Source: Deinococcus puniceus (lineage in GTDB: Bacteria; Deinococcota; Deinococci; Deinococcales; Deinococcaceae). From it: 64,000 bases of DNA. The notes under the pieces were generated by a model that ran no database searches, was not told where the DNA came from, and saw only the letters and a program-made list of their open reading frames with translations. Each line of letters starts with the position of its first letter. Positions within the stretch are counted from its first letter, which is position 1. Positions 7,971 through 17,103 of this stretch are shown piece by piece. The stretch covers positions 728,501-792,500 of the forward strand of contig NZ_CP011387.1 in the NCBI RefSeq assembly GCF_001644565.1. The letters run 5' to 3'. A program made the position numbers and the translations under genes.

Positions 7971-8486
7971 TCACGCGCCGCGCAGGAGATCCACGTAGTA
8001 CTCACGGGTGATCTCGTTGGGAATCAGGTCGTTGGAGAGGCCGTACGTCCGTGCCCAGGGGCTGCCTTGCAGGTGCGTCAGATTAGACAGTTCCTCGCCG
8101 CTCTTTTGCCCGTAGGTGGCCCAGATGCCCCGAATCAGGTTCAGCGCGTCTGCGTCGTCTTCCAGACGGGGTTCGGTTGCCGACACGGGCAACGTTTCAC
8201 GAATGGGCTGCCGCCCCAGCGTGCGCCAATGCTCCCATAACCTTGGGGCCACCGGGCCGCGCTGCCACGCATGAAAGGTGTTGTAAGTCAGCGGGCGGCC
8301 CATGAGTGCCAAGGCCCACCCATGCGCGATGAACACCAGTTTGTTGACCTGCATCTGCGTCAGCGTGCGGCCCTCTGCCCGTGCCAATTCCAGAAAGGCA
8401 TTCGCCACCACCTCGGCAGCGTACCCGGTGCGTGCCGGGTCGCCGTACACGGGCGCGGCGGGGGCTTCGGTCTGGGTGGCGGTCAT
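7971..8486 (-). CDS. Panacea-domain protein (SocA/GepA-like antitoxin family)
   Basis: The 171-aa protein carries the Panacea (formerly DUF4065) domain: 'VANAFLELARAEGRTLTQMQVNKLVFIAHGW' followed by 'LTYNTFHAWQRGPVAPRLWEHW' and a helical C-terminal part ending 'GSPWARTYG..NDLIPNEITREYYVDLL'. Panacea proteins neutralise many unrelated toxins encoded next to them, or act as proteolytic adaptors like SocA. The start at 8486 is fixed by a strong AAAGGAGG site about seven bases upstream; a longer frame exists but lacks one. The nearest same-strand gene is the two-helix membrane protein downstream. No classical toxin is adjacent. Confidence 0.75.
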   Translation of the reverse strand: MTATQTEAPAAPVYGDPARTGYAAEVVANAFLELARAEGRTLTQMQVNKLVFIAHGWALALMGRPLTYNTFHAWQRGPVAPRLWEHWRTLGRQPIRETLPVSATEPRLEDDADALNLIRGIWATYGQKSGEELSNLTHLQGSPWARTYGLSNDLIPNEITREYYVDLLRGA

Positions 8487-8624
8487 GGCAGTCCTCCTTT
8501 CTGGGGGCATGAGTAAGGGGCTAAGGCGTGCGCCGTTCTGACCACAGCGTAACACGGGCAGGGCGAAAAGGTTTGGGAGCCGGGTCTGATTCAGACCAAG
8601 CCCCGATGAAACCCAGCCCCGCAA

Positions 8625-8728
8625 AACCCCCCAGTCTGCTTCGCAGCCAGCCCCCCTTAGAGGGGAGCGCAACAGCTGTAAAGTCCTCCCCTTTAAGGGG
8701 GGGGCGTGGCGCCAGCAACGGGGGGGTC
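8625..8728. repeat. GC-rich dyad repeat R1 (copy a)
   Basis: The element begins AACCCCCCAGTCTGCTTCGC and ends AGCAACGGGGGGGT, so its ends are inverted C6/G7 tracts. Inner dyads are CCCCCCTTAGAGGGG and CCTCCCCTTTAAGGGG. It is nearly identical over most of its length to 38407-38520, and its right half matches 47571-47614. It lies upstream of the Panacea gene and downstream of the aminotransferase end. Confidence 0.7.
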
Positions 8729-8744
8729 ACCCTCAAACTCAGCC

Positions 8745-10121
8745 CTACTCTCCCAGCCCTCTCAGCGCCTCCCGCATAATTTCCAATCCGGTCTGTGCCT
8801 CCTCGCGCGTCAGGGTCAGCGGCGGGCTGATTCGGATCACCGATTCACCACAGTCCAAGTTCAGCAGGCCGCGTTCAAACATCGCCATGCTGGCCGCGTC
8901 ACGGAGTTTGCCGTCTGGGGAACCATCGGGTTTCACAAACTCCATGCCGATAAACAACCCCTTGCCGCGCACGTCGCCCAAAAACGGGAACTCGGTCTGC
9001 ATCTGTCGAAGCTCGCTCAGAATGTAGTCGCCCACTTGCGCGGCGTTGGTCATCAGGTCGGAACCGCAACCGGGGTGCTTGACCACGCCTTCCAGCAGGT
9101 CTAGCGTGGCGTGCGCGGCGGCGGCAGCCACCGGATTGCCGCCGAAGGTGCTGCCGTGCGATCCCACCGGCCACGTCATCACACTTTCCTTGGCGAGCAT
9201 GGCGCTGATGGGCATGCCCGACGCGATCCCCTTGGCAATAGTGATGATGTCGGGCTGCACGCCGCCGTACTCTTCAAATTGCTGGAAGCTGAACATCTTC
9301 CCGGTGCGCCCCATGCCCGACTGCACTTCATCAAAAATAAGCAGGATGCCGTGCTGGTCGCACAGGCCACGCAATTTTTTCAGGAAACCCATCGGCGGAA
9401 TGATGTAGCCGCCTTCGCCCTGCATCGGCTCGATGATGATGGCGGCCACTTCATCGGCGGGAATGACGGTGGTAAACAGCAGCTTGATGTGATCCAGCAC
9501 GGCGTCGCCGCAAAATTGGGCGTCGCTGCCCAGCGGCGGGCGGAAGGGGTTGGGGTACGGCACATGCGACACGCCCGGCAGCAGTGGCCCGAAACCGCGC
9601 TTGTACTTGGTTTTGCTGCCCGTGAGCGTAATTGCGCCGTAAGTGCGCCCGTGAAAACTGCCCAGCGTAGAAATAATGTGCGTGCGCCCGGTGTGGTTGC
9701 GGGCTAGCTTAACGGCAGCCTCCACCGCTTCCGCCCCGCTGTTTCCGAAGAAGGCGCGCCATTTCTCGCCGGGCTTTTCCACATGTGCGATCAGGCGTTC
9801 GGCCAAGCTGGTCGTAATTTCCTGCGGGTAGTCGGTCAGGCAGACATGGGCAAACTTGGTGATCTGCTCCTGCACGGCCTTCACCACATGCGGGTGGGCG
9901 TGTCCGGTGGTGCTTACGGCTATTCCCGCGAAGAAATCCAGCATCGTGTTGCCGTCCACATCGGTCAGCCAGACGCCTTCGCCGTGATCGGGCACGAAGG
10001 GGTAGGGGCGCATGTAGGACGTAGACAGATGCTTGCTGTCGCGCTCCATGATGGCGGCGGTCTTGGGGCCGGGGAGCGAGGTTTTGAGGATGGGCTGGCG
10101 GGGTTTGGGAATGGTGGTCAT
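8745..10121 (-). CDS. Class III omega-aminotransferase, probably in lysine/ornithine catabolism
   Basis: The 458-aa PLP enzyme is a class III aminotransferase. It shows 'FFGNSGAEAVEAAVKLARNHTGR', 'GSFHGRTYGAITLTGSK', 'LLIFDEVQSGMGRTG' (PLP-contacting Asp), 'ITIAKGIASGMP' with the Schiff-base Lys, and 'GSHGSTFGGNPVAAAAA'. It most resembles the branch of acetylornithine/4-aminobutyrate/ornithine aminotransferases and related archaeal racemases that open with 'PGPKA'. It is the last gene of the kamA cluster, so it probably acts on a diamine-like amino acid made from lysine (inference). The start has GAGGAG about nine bases upstream, overlapping the stop of the preceding gene. Confidence 0.85.
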   Translation of the reverse strand: MTTIPKPRQPILKTSLPGPKTAAIMERDSKHLSTSYMRPYPFVPDHGEGVWLTDVDGNTMLDFFAGIAVSTTGHAHPHVVKAVQEQITKFAHVCLTDYPQEITTSLAERLIAHVEKPGEKWRAFFGNSGAEAVEAAVKLARNHTGRTHIISTLGSFHGRTYGAITLTGSKTKYKRGFGPLLPGVSHVPYPNPFRPPLGSDAQFCGDAVLDHIKLLFTTVIPADEVAAIIIEPMQGEGGYIIPPMGFLKKLRGLCDQHGILLIFDEVQSGMGRTGKMFSFQQFEEYGGVQPDIITIAKGIASGMPISAMLAKESVMTWPVGSHGSTFGGNPVAAAAAHATLDLLEGVVKHPGCGSDLMTNAAQVGDYILSELRQMQTEFPFLGDVRGKGLFIGMEFVKPDGSPDGKLRDAASMAMFERGLLNLDCGESVIRISPPLTLTREEAQTGLEIMREALRGLGE

Positions 10122-10126
10122 TTGAT

Positions 10127-10624
10127 TTACTCCTCGTCTAGCTCTTTCCAGACGGCTTCTACGATATGTGGGGGCATTCCGTTATCCCAGCCTTCCGGGA
10201 TATCTTCGTTCGTCAGTAGTTGGCCGGGTATCGGCAGAAACATATGCGCCGGGATATTGTCGTTGCCTTCGGCTGCATGCTCGTCAACCCAGTCTTCATC
10301 GGCAATTGGGTCGGCTCGCGGATCAAATCCGATTTTTGACGACTTATAGAATCCAGATTCGCTGTTCGACTCGATCAATCTCATCATATTGAAATCGTCT
10401 CTGGCCCATTCATCAATGGTATCGGCGGTGTATGACGAAAAGAAATCCGGATCCATGTACCAGTAAGTAGCCAGCGCCACTGAGCCGGGACATTGCGCTT
10501 GGCTGACCATCCACTGCAAAACTTCCTTATTGGCGTCAAAGTTTGACGTACACACAAAAACCATACACTCTGCATCGGACGCAGTAGGGAGAAAATCCAG
10601 CATCAAGCGGCTGTATGTGCTCAT
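10127..10624 (-). CDS. DUF4274-domain protein
   Basis: The 165-aa acidic protein matches DUF4274 in its central part: 'VFVCTSNFDANKEVLQWMVSQ' then 'CPGSVALATYWYMDPDFF'. Members are small cytosolic proteins of unknown role, some next to polymorphic toxins, where they look like immunity proteins. Here it is inserted between kamA (14 bp upstream) and the class III aminotransferase (5 bp downstream), a tight operon-like position. The DNA is visibly less GC-rich than its neighbours, suggesting later acquisition. The start at 10624 is the first Met that aligns with the domain; a longer frame would run into kamA. Confidence 0.7.
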   Translation of the reverse strand: MSTYSRLMLDFLPTASDAECMVFVCTSNFDANKEVLQWMVSQAQCPGSVALATYWYMDPDFFSSYTADTIDEWARDDFNMMRLIESNSESGFYKSSKIGFDPRADPIADEDWVDEHAAEGNDNIPAHMFLPIPGQLLTNEDIPEGWDNGMPPHIVEAVWKELDEE

Positions 10625-10638
10625 TGTTCCATTCTGGC

Positions 10639-12057
<1,419 letters not shown>

Positions 12058-12225
12058 GGACGCCTCCGGGGTGTCTGGGAGAAGGAAAACGTGATCTGAT
12101 TGACCTTTATTGTTGCCTTTCGCCGCCCAACTTGGAAGGAGCGCACACCGGGCAGAGCAGTGGGTCTGGCGCACAGAAAACTCTCAAACGCCATGCTGGA
12201 CTTTTCATATGCCAACACAGGGTGC

Positions 12226-12231
12226 TAGGCT
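12226..12231 (+). promoter_or_regulatory. Leaderless -10 box of the Lrp gene, in the kamA/lrp divergent promoter region
   Basis: TAGGCT sits exactly six bases before the Lrp ATG, so the transcript should begin at or next to the start codon. The 180-bp divergent spacer (12058-12237) therefore carries promoters for both kamA and its likely regulator. It also holds AT-rich pieces (CTTTATTGTTG at 12102, TTTTCATATG at 12202) that are candidate Lrp sites. Confidence 0.55.
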
Positions 12232-12237
12232 GCACGG

Positions 12238-12699
12238 ATGAAGCATTCCGGCGGGTCGCTCGATCCTCTTGACCACCGCATTTTGGGAGAACTCCAAACC
12301 GATTCCCGCCTGTCTATGCGCGAACTGGGCAGGCGCGTGGGCCTCAGTGCCCCAGCCGTCACCGAGCGTGTGCGCCGCCTAGAGGACGCCGAAATCATCC
12401 TCGGCTACGGCATCCGCGTGGCTCCCAAACCGCTGGGCCGCACCATTACCGCCTTTATTGGCGTGCAGGACAGTGGGCGCAACGATCCGACGCTGGTGCG
12501 CTGGGCCACTCGCAGTGACAGTGTGCTGGAATGCCATTCGGTCACGGGCGATAATTCCTGCATTCTGAAAGTGGCCGTGCCCGATGTGGGCGCACTGGAA
12601 ACCATGCTGGGCGAATTGATTCAGATGGGCTTTACCTGCGATACCAGCATCGTGCTGAGTACCCCGCTGGAAGGCAAGCTGATGCTGCCGCCGAAGTGA
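12238..12699 (+). CDS. Lrp/AsnC-family transcriptional regulator
   Basis: The 153-aa protein has an N-terminal winged helix ('LDHRILGELQTDSRLSMRELGRRVGLSAPAVTERVRRLEDAEII') and a C-terminal ligand-binding RAM domain with 'VLECHSVTGDNSCILKVAV'. Lrp/AsnC proteins bind amino acids and control amino acid metabolism. This one is divergent from kamA, so it most likely senses lysine or a derivative and controls the kamA operon and itself (inference from position). It has a leaderless-type promoter and no Shine-Dalgarno. Confidence 0.9.
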   Translation: MKHSGGSLDPLDHRILGELQTDSRLSMRELGRRVGLSAPAVTERVRRLEDAEIILGYGIRVAPKPLGRTITAFIGVQDSGRNDPTLVRWATRSDSVLECHSVTGDNSCILKVAVPDVGALETMLGELIQMGFTCDTSIVLSTPLEGKLMLPPK

Positions 12700-12705
12700 G
12701 AGGAG

Positions 12706-12832
12706 TTCCGATTGAAGCCCGTTTCTTGGGCTTCAATTCGAGCAAAGCGAGTGGGAAAGAACAGGGATTCCGGAAGATGGACGGACACCCGGTGTGGTGC
12801 TGGGTGGCCGGGAATCGGACGGAATCCGTATG
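12706..12832. repeat. Interspersed repeat R2 (copy 2, inverted)
   Basis: This is the inverted, diverged copy of the 2845-2981 element. The dyad ATTGAAGCCC...GGGCTTCAAT (12712-12738) matches the inner dyad of copy 1, and the outer edge 'GGAATCCGTATG' matches its 'CATACGGA.TCC' edge. The right edge contains the ATG chosen for endonuclease V, so the repeat supplies that gene's 5' region. Confidence 0.6.
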
Positions 12833-13339
12833 AGTGTTCTGGCCTGCGTAGACGTGGATTACCGCGAAGATGGCAGCGCCCGCACCGCCGCGTTGCTGTT
12901 CCAACATTGGAGTGATGAGCTAGAAACAGAACTCCGGCTGCATACTGTCCCACTGGCCGCGCCCTACGAACCGGGTGCGTTTTACAAGCGTGAATTGCCC
13001 TGCCTGTTGCCTGTGCTGGAGCCTTTGGCCTCGCAACTGAACGCAATTGTCATAGACGGCTACGTGACGCTGGACACGGAAGGAAGCCCCGGCCTGGGCT
13101 GGTATCTGTTTGAGGCGTTGGGCGGGACAATTCCGATCATCGGGGTGGCTAAAACGGCTTTCCGAGGATCGGCCCATGCACAGGCGGTGCAGCGTGGGGC
13201 AGCCAGCAATCCACTCTATGTCACCGCCGCCGGAATAGACGTGCTGGACGCAGCGGAGCATGTTCGGCAGATGGCCGGGCCTTACCGCATCCCCACGTTG
13301 CTGGGGCGGGTAGACCGGGCCTGCCGAGCCGCACCCTGA
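12830..13339 (+). CDS. nfi: Endonuclease V-like deoxyinosine 3'-endonuclease
   Basis: The 169-aa protein has the EndoV order of motifs: 'CVDVDY' (catalytic Asp), 'YEPGAFYKRELPCLLPVL' (catalytic Glu in RELP), 'VIDGY' (Asp), 'IPIIGVAKTAFRG' and a C-terminal 'YRIPTLLGRVDRACR'. EndoV nicks DNA (or RNA) one base 3' of inosine. It is shorter than the usual 220 aa, with compressed segments around the wedge motif: the usual PY(x)PG...GLAS stretches are replaced. The start ATG 12830 has no good ribosome site and lies in the edge of an R2 repeat. It is convergent with trpD. Confidence 0.8.
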   Translation: MSVLACVDVDYREDGSARTAALLFQHWSDELETELRLHTVPLAAPYEPGAFYKRELPCLLPVLEPLASQLNAIVIDGYVTLDTEGSPGLGWYLFEALGGTIPIIGVAKTAFRGSAHAQAVQRGAASNPLYVTAAGIDVLDAAEHVRQMAGPYRIPTLLGRVDRACRAAP

Positions 13340-13361
13340 TACCGCGTCAGGCGATACAACT

Positions 13362-14378
13362 CTACGCCAGCGCTTCCCCCCGCGTGAACGCCGCGTACCG
13401 CTGCAACAAGTCCCACGCTTGCCCGCCTGCCATCACGGCCCGCGCCTGCGCTACGCCTTCGCGGATGCTGCCGACCTGTCCGGCCACGCACAGGGCCGCC
13501 CCCGAATTCAGGGCCACGATGTCGCGCTGGGCCGGGGTGCCGCCGCCCGTCAGCAGGGCGCGGGTAATCTCGGCATTATCGGCAGGATTGCCGCCTACAA
13601 TCGCCTCTTTGGGGTGCAGGCTCACGCCCACCTCTTCGGGATGCAGCACCGAATCGGTCAGTTCGCCGCCGTGCAGCGTGGTCAGAGTATTGGGGCCGCT
13701 GACCGTGAATTCATCCAGCCCGCTCCCGTTCACGATCATCGCGCCTTTTGTTCCGAGGAGCCGCAACACTTCGGCCATCGGGCGGGTGAGGGTGGGGCTG
13801 TACACCCCGACGACTAAATGGGTGGCCCCAGCGGGATTAGACAGCGGCCCCAAAATGTTGAACACCGTGCGGGCCGCCAGATCAGCGCGAACGGGCGCGG
13901 CGTGTCTCAGGGCCGGGTGATAGTTACGGGCGAACATGAAGCCCACGCCTAGCGTATTCACGGCCTCGGCAATCACGTCTGGCCCGGCATCCAGATTCAC
14001 GCCCAGCGACTCCAGCACATCGGCACTTCCGGCGCGGCTGCTGGCGGCCCGGTTGCCGTGCTTAGCGACGGGTACGCCCGCGCCCGCCACCACAAAAGCC
14101 GTCGTGGTACTGATATTGAAGGTATGCGCCCCGTCGCCGCCCGTGCCCACCACATCCAGCAAGACTTCACGCGGGATCACGTTCACGCGCACGGCACTTT
14201 CCCGCATGGCCTGTGCAAACCCGGCAATTTCGGCGGGTGTTTCGCCCCGCACGCGCAAGGCCGCCAACGCCGCCGCCAACCGCACGCCACTCACGTCGCC
14301 CGCCATCACCTCGCGCATAAAGCCCGCCGCTTCCTCCTGCGTCAGTTGCTCGCCGTTCATCAAGCGGGTATGAATCAT
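13362..14378 (-). CDS. trpD: Anthranilate phosphoribosyltransferase
   Basis: The 338-aa enzyme joins anthranilate to PRPP in tryptophan synthesis. Motifs include 'VGTGGDGAHTFNISTTTAFVVAGAGVPVAKHGNRAASSRAGSADVLE' across the PRPP site, split here as 'GTGGDG', 'NIST' and 'KHGNR', and 'ARNYHPALRHAAPVRADL'. The start at 14378 is supported by CGGAG seven bases upstream; a longer frame would run back into trpG. It is the third gene of trpE-trpG-trpD on the minus strand, 46 bp after trpG. Confidence 0.95.
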   Translation of the reverse strand: MIHTRLMNGEQLTQEEAAGFMREVMAGDVSGVRLAAALAALRVRGETPAEIAGFAQAMRESAVRVNVIPREVLLDVVGTGGDGAHTFNISTTTAFVVAGAGVPVAKHGNRAASSRAGSADVLESLGVNLDAGPDVIAEAVNTLGVGFMFARNYHPALRHAAPVRADLAARTVFNILGPLSNPAGATHLVVGVYSPTLTRPMAEVLRLLGTKGAMIVNGSGLDEFTVSGPNTLTTLHGGELTDSVLHPEEVGVSLHPKEAIVGGNPADNAEITRALLTGGGTPAQRDIVALNSGAALCVAGQVGSIREGVAQARAVMAGGQAWDLLQRYAAFTRGEALA

Positions 14379-14424
14379 AACAACTCCGATGGAGTGGGGG
14401 CGCAAGCTCCTGCACAGTCCGAGA

Positions 14425-15048
14425 TCATGCCCCCACCTTAGCCGCTCGGTGTTCCCGCACCACGTCCAAAAAGTTGCCCAGCATCGCCATACCGCCTTCC
14501 GTAGCAATGCTTTCGGGGTGAAATTGCACGCCGTACACAGGAAAGTCCCGGTGACGCAGCGCCATCACGATCTGTTCCTGCGGGTCTTGCGTCCACGCCG
14601 TCGCCACCAATTCGGGCGGTAAGTCGCGCACCACGAGCGAGTGATAGCGGGTCACCGTCACGCCGTTTTCCAGCCCCGCGAACAGGCCGGAGCCGTCGTG
14701 CTGCACGGGGCTGGTTTTGCCGTGCACGGGTAAGATGGCCCGCCCCACCGTCGCCCCAAATGCCTCGCCAATGCTTTGATGACCGAGGCACACGCCCAAC
14801 ATCGGCACGCTTGGCCCCAGTTCGCGGATCACGTTCACGCTCAGGCCTGCTTCCAGCGGCGTACATGGCCCCGGCGACACCACGATGGCATCCGGGTTCA
14901 GCGCCCGCACCTGCTCCAGCGTAAATTCATCGTTGCGCCACACGGTCAGTTGGCAGCCCAGTTCGCCGAAATACTGCACGAGGTTGTAGGTAAAAGAGTC
15001 GTAATTATCTATCAGCAAGACACGGATGGCAGGGAGAGAAGAAGTCAC
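14425..15048 (-). CDS. trpG: Anthranilate synthase component II (glutamine amidotransferase)
   Basis: The 207-aa class I amidotransferase supplies ammonia to TrpE. The nucleophile lies in 'MLGVCLGHQSIGEAFG' and the His/Glu pair in 'YGVQFHPESIAT'; 'LLIDNYDSFTYNLVQYF' opens the domain. It uses a GTG start, with GGAG about eight bases before it. It could double as PabA for p-aminobenzoate synthesis, as in some bacteria with one such subunit, but linkage to trpE and trpD makes the Trp role primary. It follows trpE after 122 bp. Confidence 0.93.
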   Translation of the reverse strand: MTSSLPAIRVLLIDNYDSFTYNLVQYFGELGCQLTVWRNDEFTLEQVRALNPDAIVVSPGPCTPLEAGLSVNVIRELGPSVPMLGVCLGHQSIGEAFGATVGRAILPVHGKTSPVQHDGSGLFAGLENGVTVTRYHSLVVRDLPPELVATAWTQDPQEQIVMALRHRDFPVYGVQFHPESIATEGGMAMLGNFLDVVREHRAAKVGA

Positions 15049-15170
15049 AGTGGGGTCTCCTGAGAGGGAAGGCTAGAGGAGTGAAGCGTGAGGCAGAAGC
15101 GGTCTAAGCCTCTGAGGGGCGGGACGCGTGAGGCACTGAGGTCAATCAGAAGCAGTCAGGGACAACCCAC

Positions 15171-16604
15171 TCACAGCCCACCTGCTGCCATTTCCACCGC
15201 CCGCATCAGTGCCGCCGCTTTGCTGCGCGTTTCCTGCTCTTCGCTGGCGGGATCGCTGTCGGCCACGATTCCGGCTCCGGCCTGAATATGCACTTTGCCG
15301 CCCGCAATGACCATCGTTCTGAGGGTCAGGGCCATATCCAAACTGCCGTCGAAGGCGATGTAGCCGAAAGAACCGCCATACGGCCCGCGCCGGGTGGGTT
15401 CGAGTTCGTCGATAATTTGCATGGCCCGGATTTTGGGTGCGCCCGACACGGTGCCCATCGGCAGCACGCTGGCAAGCGCGTTCAGCGGGGTTTGGCCTTC
15501 GCGGAGCTGCCCCGTTACGGTAGATACGATGTGCATCACATGGCTGTACTTCTCGATAGAAAAGGCGTTCTGCACGCGCACGCTGCCGTAAGTGCTGACG
15601 CGGCCAATGTCGTTGCGGCCCAAGTCCACCAGCATCAGGTGTTCGGCGCGTTCCTTTTCGTCGGCCAGCAACTCGGCGGCGAGGGCGGCGTCCTGCTCGT
15701 CGGTTTGGCCGCGTACCCGCGTACCCGCGATGGGCCGCGTGATGATGGTTTGGCCGTCGCTTCTGAGCAGGCTTTCGGGGCTGCTGGCCACAAGGGTCAC
15801 GTCTCCAAGCGCCAAATAGCCTAAGTAGGGGCTGGGATTCACGCGGCGCAGCGCCCGGTACAGTGCGAAGGGATGCACGGTCAGGTCAGCGCTAAACCGT
15901 TGCGAGGGCACCACCTGAAAGATGTCTCCGGCGCGGATGTATTCCAACGCCTGCTCTACGGCGTCCATGTACCCCTGCGGCGTGAAGTTGCTGGAAAACT
16001 GGGGGGCTTGGGTGGCTTCCGTACCGGGAATCTCGGCGGGCAGCGGCCCACGCAGCTTCACCGAGAGGGCGTCGGCCTGCGCTTCGGCCTCTTCCTGCGC
16101 CTCAGCTGTTGCCACTGCCAACAAACGGTGCCGCAAGTGGTCATAAATCACCATGCCACGCGGCGCTATAAACAGGACGTCGGGCACTTGCAATTCGTCG
16201 GGGTTGGTGTCGGGCAGGCGTTCGTAGGCCCGGACGATGTCGTAAGAAGCATAGCCCACCGCGCCGCCGATCAGGGCAGGGAGTCCGGCGGGAATGGTCA
16301 CGGGTCGCGTCACCGAATGGTACAGGCGGGCCAGCGGATCAGCCTCCGCGCCCTCGTAGTCACCAAATGCGCCCGTACTCTTCACCTGTCCGGCATGGTA
16401 CTCAAAGCGCCCGCTTTCGCCCACGCCAATAAATGAATAGCGGCCCAGTTTCTCGCCCGCCTCCACACTCTCCAGCAAAAAGCTGACGCGCTCGCCCTGC
16501 GCTACCTTCAAGTAGGCGGTCACGGGGGTGTCCAGATCGGCATTCAGTTCGCGCACGGCCACAGTCAGGGCGGTGCGTGGGGCAGGGACGGAAGGTGCAG
16601 TCAT
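15171..16604 (-). CDS. trpE: Anthranilate synthase component I
   Basis: The 477-aa chorismate-utilising enzyme makes anthranilate with TrpG. It has the catalytic signatures 'PIAGTRVRGQTDEQD', 'LMLVDLGRNDIGRV' and 'GTVSGAPKIRAMQIIDELE', with the Trp-feedback 'LLES' motif ('FLLESVEAG') near the N-terminus. The start at 16604 follows AAGGAG by six bases. Regulation is readable upstream: a Trp-rich leader peptide and three competing hairpins at 16639-16750 form an attenuator. It is the first gene of trpEGD. Confidence 0.95.
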   Translation of the reverse strand: MTAPSVPAPRTALTVAVRELNADLDTPVTAYLKVAQGERVSFLLESVEAGEKLGRYSFIGVGESGRFEYHAGQVKSTGAFGDYEGAEADPLARLYHSVTRPVTIPAGLPALIGGAVGYASYDIVRAYERLPDTNPDELQVPDVLFIAPRGMVIYDHLRHRLLAVATAEAQEEAEAQADALSVKLRGPLPAEIPGTEATQAPQFSSNFTPQGYMDAVEQALEYIRAGDIFQVVPSQRFSADLTVHPFALYRALRRVNPSPYLGYLALGDVTLVASSPESLLRSDGQTIITRPIAGTRVRGQTDEQDAALAAELLADEKERAEHLMLVDLGRNDIGRVSTYGSVRVQNAFSIEKYSHVMHIVSTVTGQLREGQTPLNALASVLPMGTVSGAPKIRAMQIIDELEPTRRGPYGGSFGYIAFDGSLDMALTLRTMVIAGGKVHIQAGAGIVADSDPASEEQETRSKAAALMRAVEMAAGGL

Positions 16605-16638
16605 AGGGCTCCTTGGATGGGGGAAAGGATCAACAGAG

Positions 16639-16724
16639 AACGCGCCCAGTGGATTGATCTCCACTTGGGCGCGTTGCAGTCGGCAAAAAAGGACAGCGCG
16701 GCTTAAGCCCAAGCAGAGCTGGGC
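16639..16724 (-). promoter_or_regulatory. trp attenuator hairpins (segments 1-4)
   Basis: On the minus strand, segment 1 GCCCAGC (16724-16718) can pair with segment 2 GCTTGGGC (16713-16707 and flank). Segment 2 CTTGGGC can pair exactly with segment 3 GCCCAAG (16670-16664). Segment 3 also pairs in a long stem with segment 4 (16675-16660 with 16653-16639, about 15 bp with one bulge), the terminator form. The leader's Trp codons overlap segment 1, so ribosome stalling would free segment 2 to form the 2:3 antiterminator. The run after segment 4 is T-rich but lacks a clean U tract. Confidence 0.75.
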
Positions 16725-16750
16725 CACCACCACGCACCGAGTACGGTCAT
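16703..16750 (-). CDS. trpL: Trp leader peptide (MTVLGAWWWPSSAWA)
   Basis: This 15-codon frame encodes MTVLGAWWWPSSAWA with four Trp codons, three in a row. That is far above chance for so short a frame, and it lies immediately upstream of trpE. A -10 box TACTAT (plus-strand positions 16757-16762) ends six bases before its ATG, so the message would be leaderless and the ribosome would load at once. The stop codon falls just inside hairpin segment 2. Its role is to measure charged tRNA-Trp and set transcription of trpEGD by attenuation. It is too short for standard gene callers. Confidence 0.8.
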   Translation of the reverse strand: MTVLGAWWWPSSAWA

Positions 16751-16821
16751 GGGTGCATAGTAGCGCGGCGAGGGCCAGAGCGGGAAGGCGTGTTTGGGCA
16801 CGTTGCCCATCCCCAAAACGC

Positions 16822-17103
16822 TCATCCCCCCGGCTGATTAGAAGCCACGTAAAACAGCAATCCAATCAGGATCACGTCGAAGGCCCAACTGGCCGGACGG
16901 CGCAGGTCGGGGTTACGGCGCGAGCGGAGAAACTGCACGCCCAAGCGTCCGATCAGAAGCACGATGACCAGATAAGGGCTGGGCGTGGGGCCGCCCAGCA
17001 GCGGAAGCAGCAGCGCAAAAGCCACCAGCCCCAGCAGCACGAAACTGGCGACGGTTAGGGCGTCGGGGCGTGAGGGTGTGGGCGGTGGCTCAGACGGGTT
17101 CAA
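16822..17103 (-). CDS. Small membrane protein of unknown function
   Basis: The 93-aa protein has a Pro-rich N-terminus, two or three hydrophobic helices (about 16-36 'LTVASFVLLGLVAFALLLPL', 43-60 and 71-88) and short basic loops ('RSRRNPDLRRP'). I do not recognise the family. Its start lies inside the last codons of glgB (14-bp overlap), so it is translated from the glgB message. It ends about 60 bp before the trp leader promoter. No functional claim can be made. Confidence 0.6.
   Translation of the reverse strand: MNPSEPPPTPSRPDALTVASFVLLGLVAFALLLPLLGGPTPSPYLVIVLLIGRLGVQFLRSRRNPDLRRPASWAFDVILIGLLFYVASNQPGG

Noticed and set aside
12058..12174. N-terminal extension of kamA to 511 aa
   Set aside because: The extension has no ribosome site, is Cys/Arg-rich, and a good GGAGG site supports the start at 12057.
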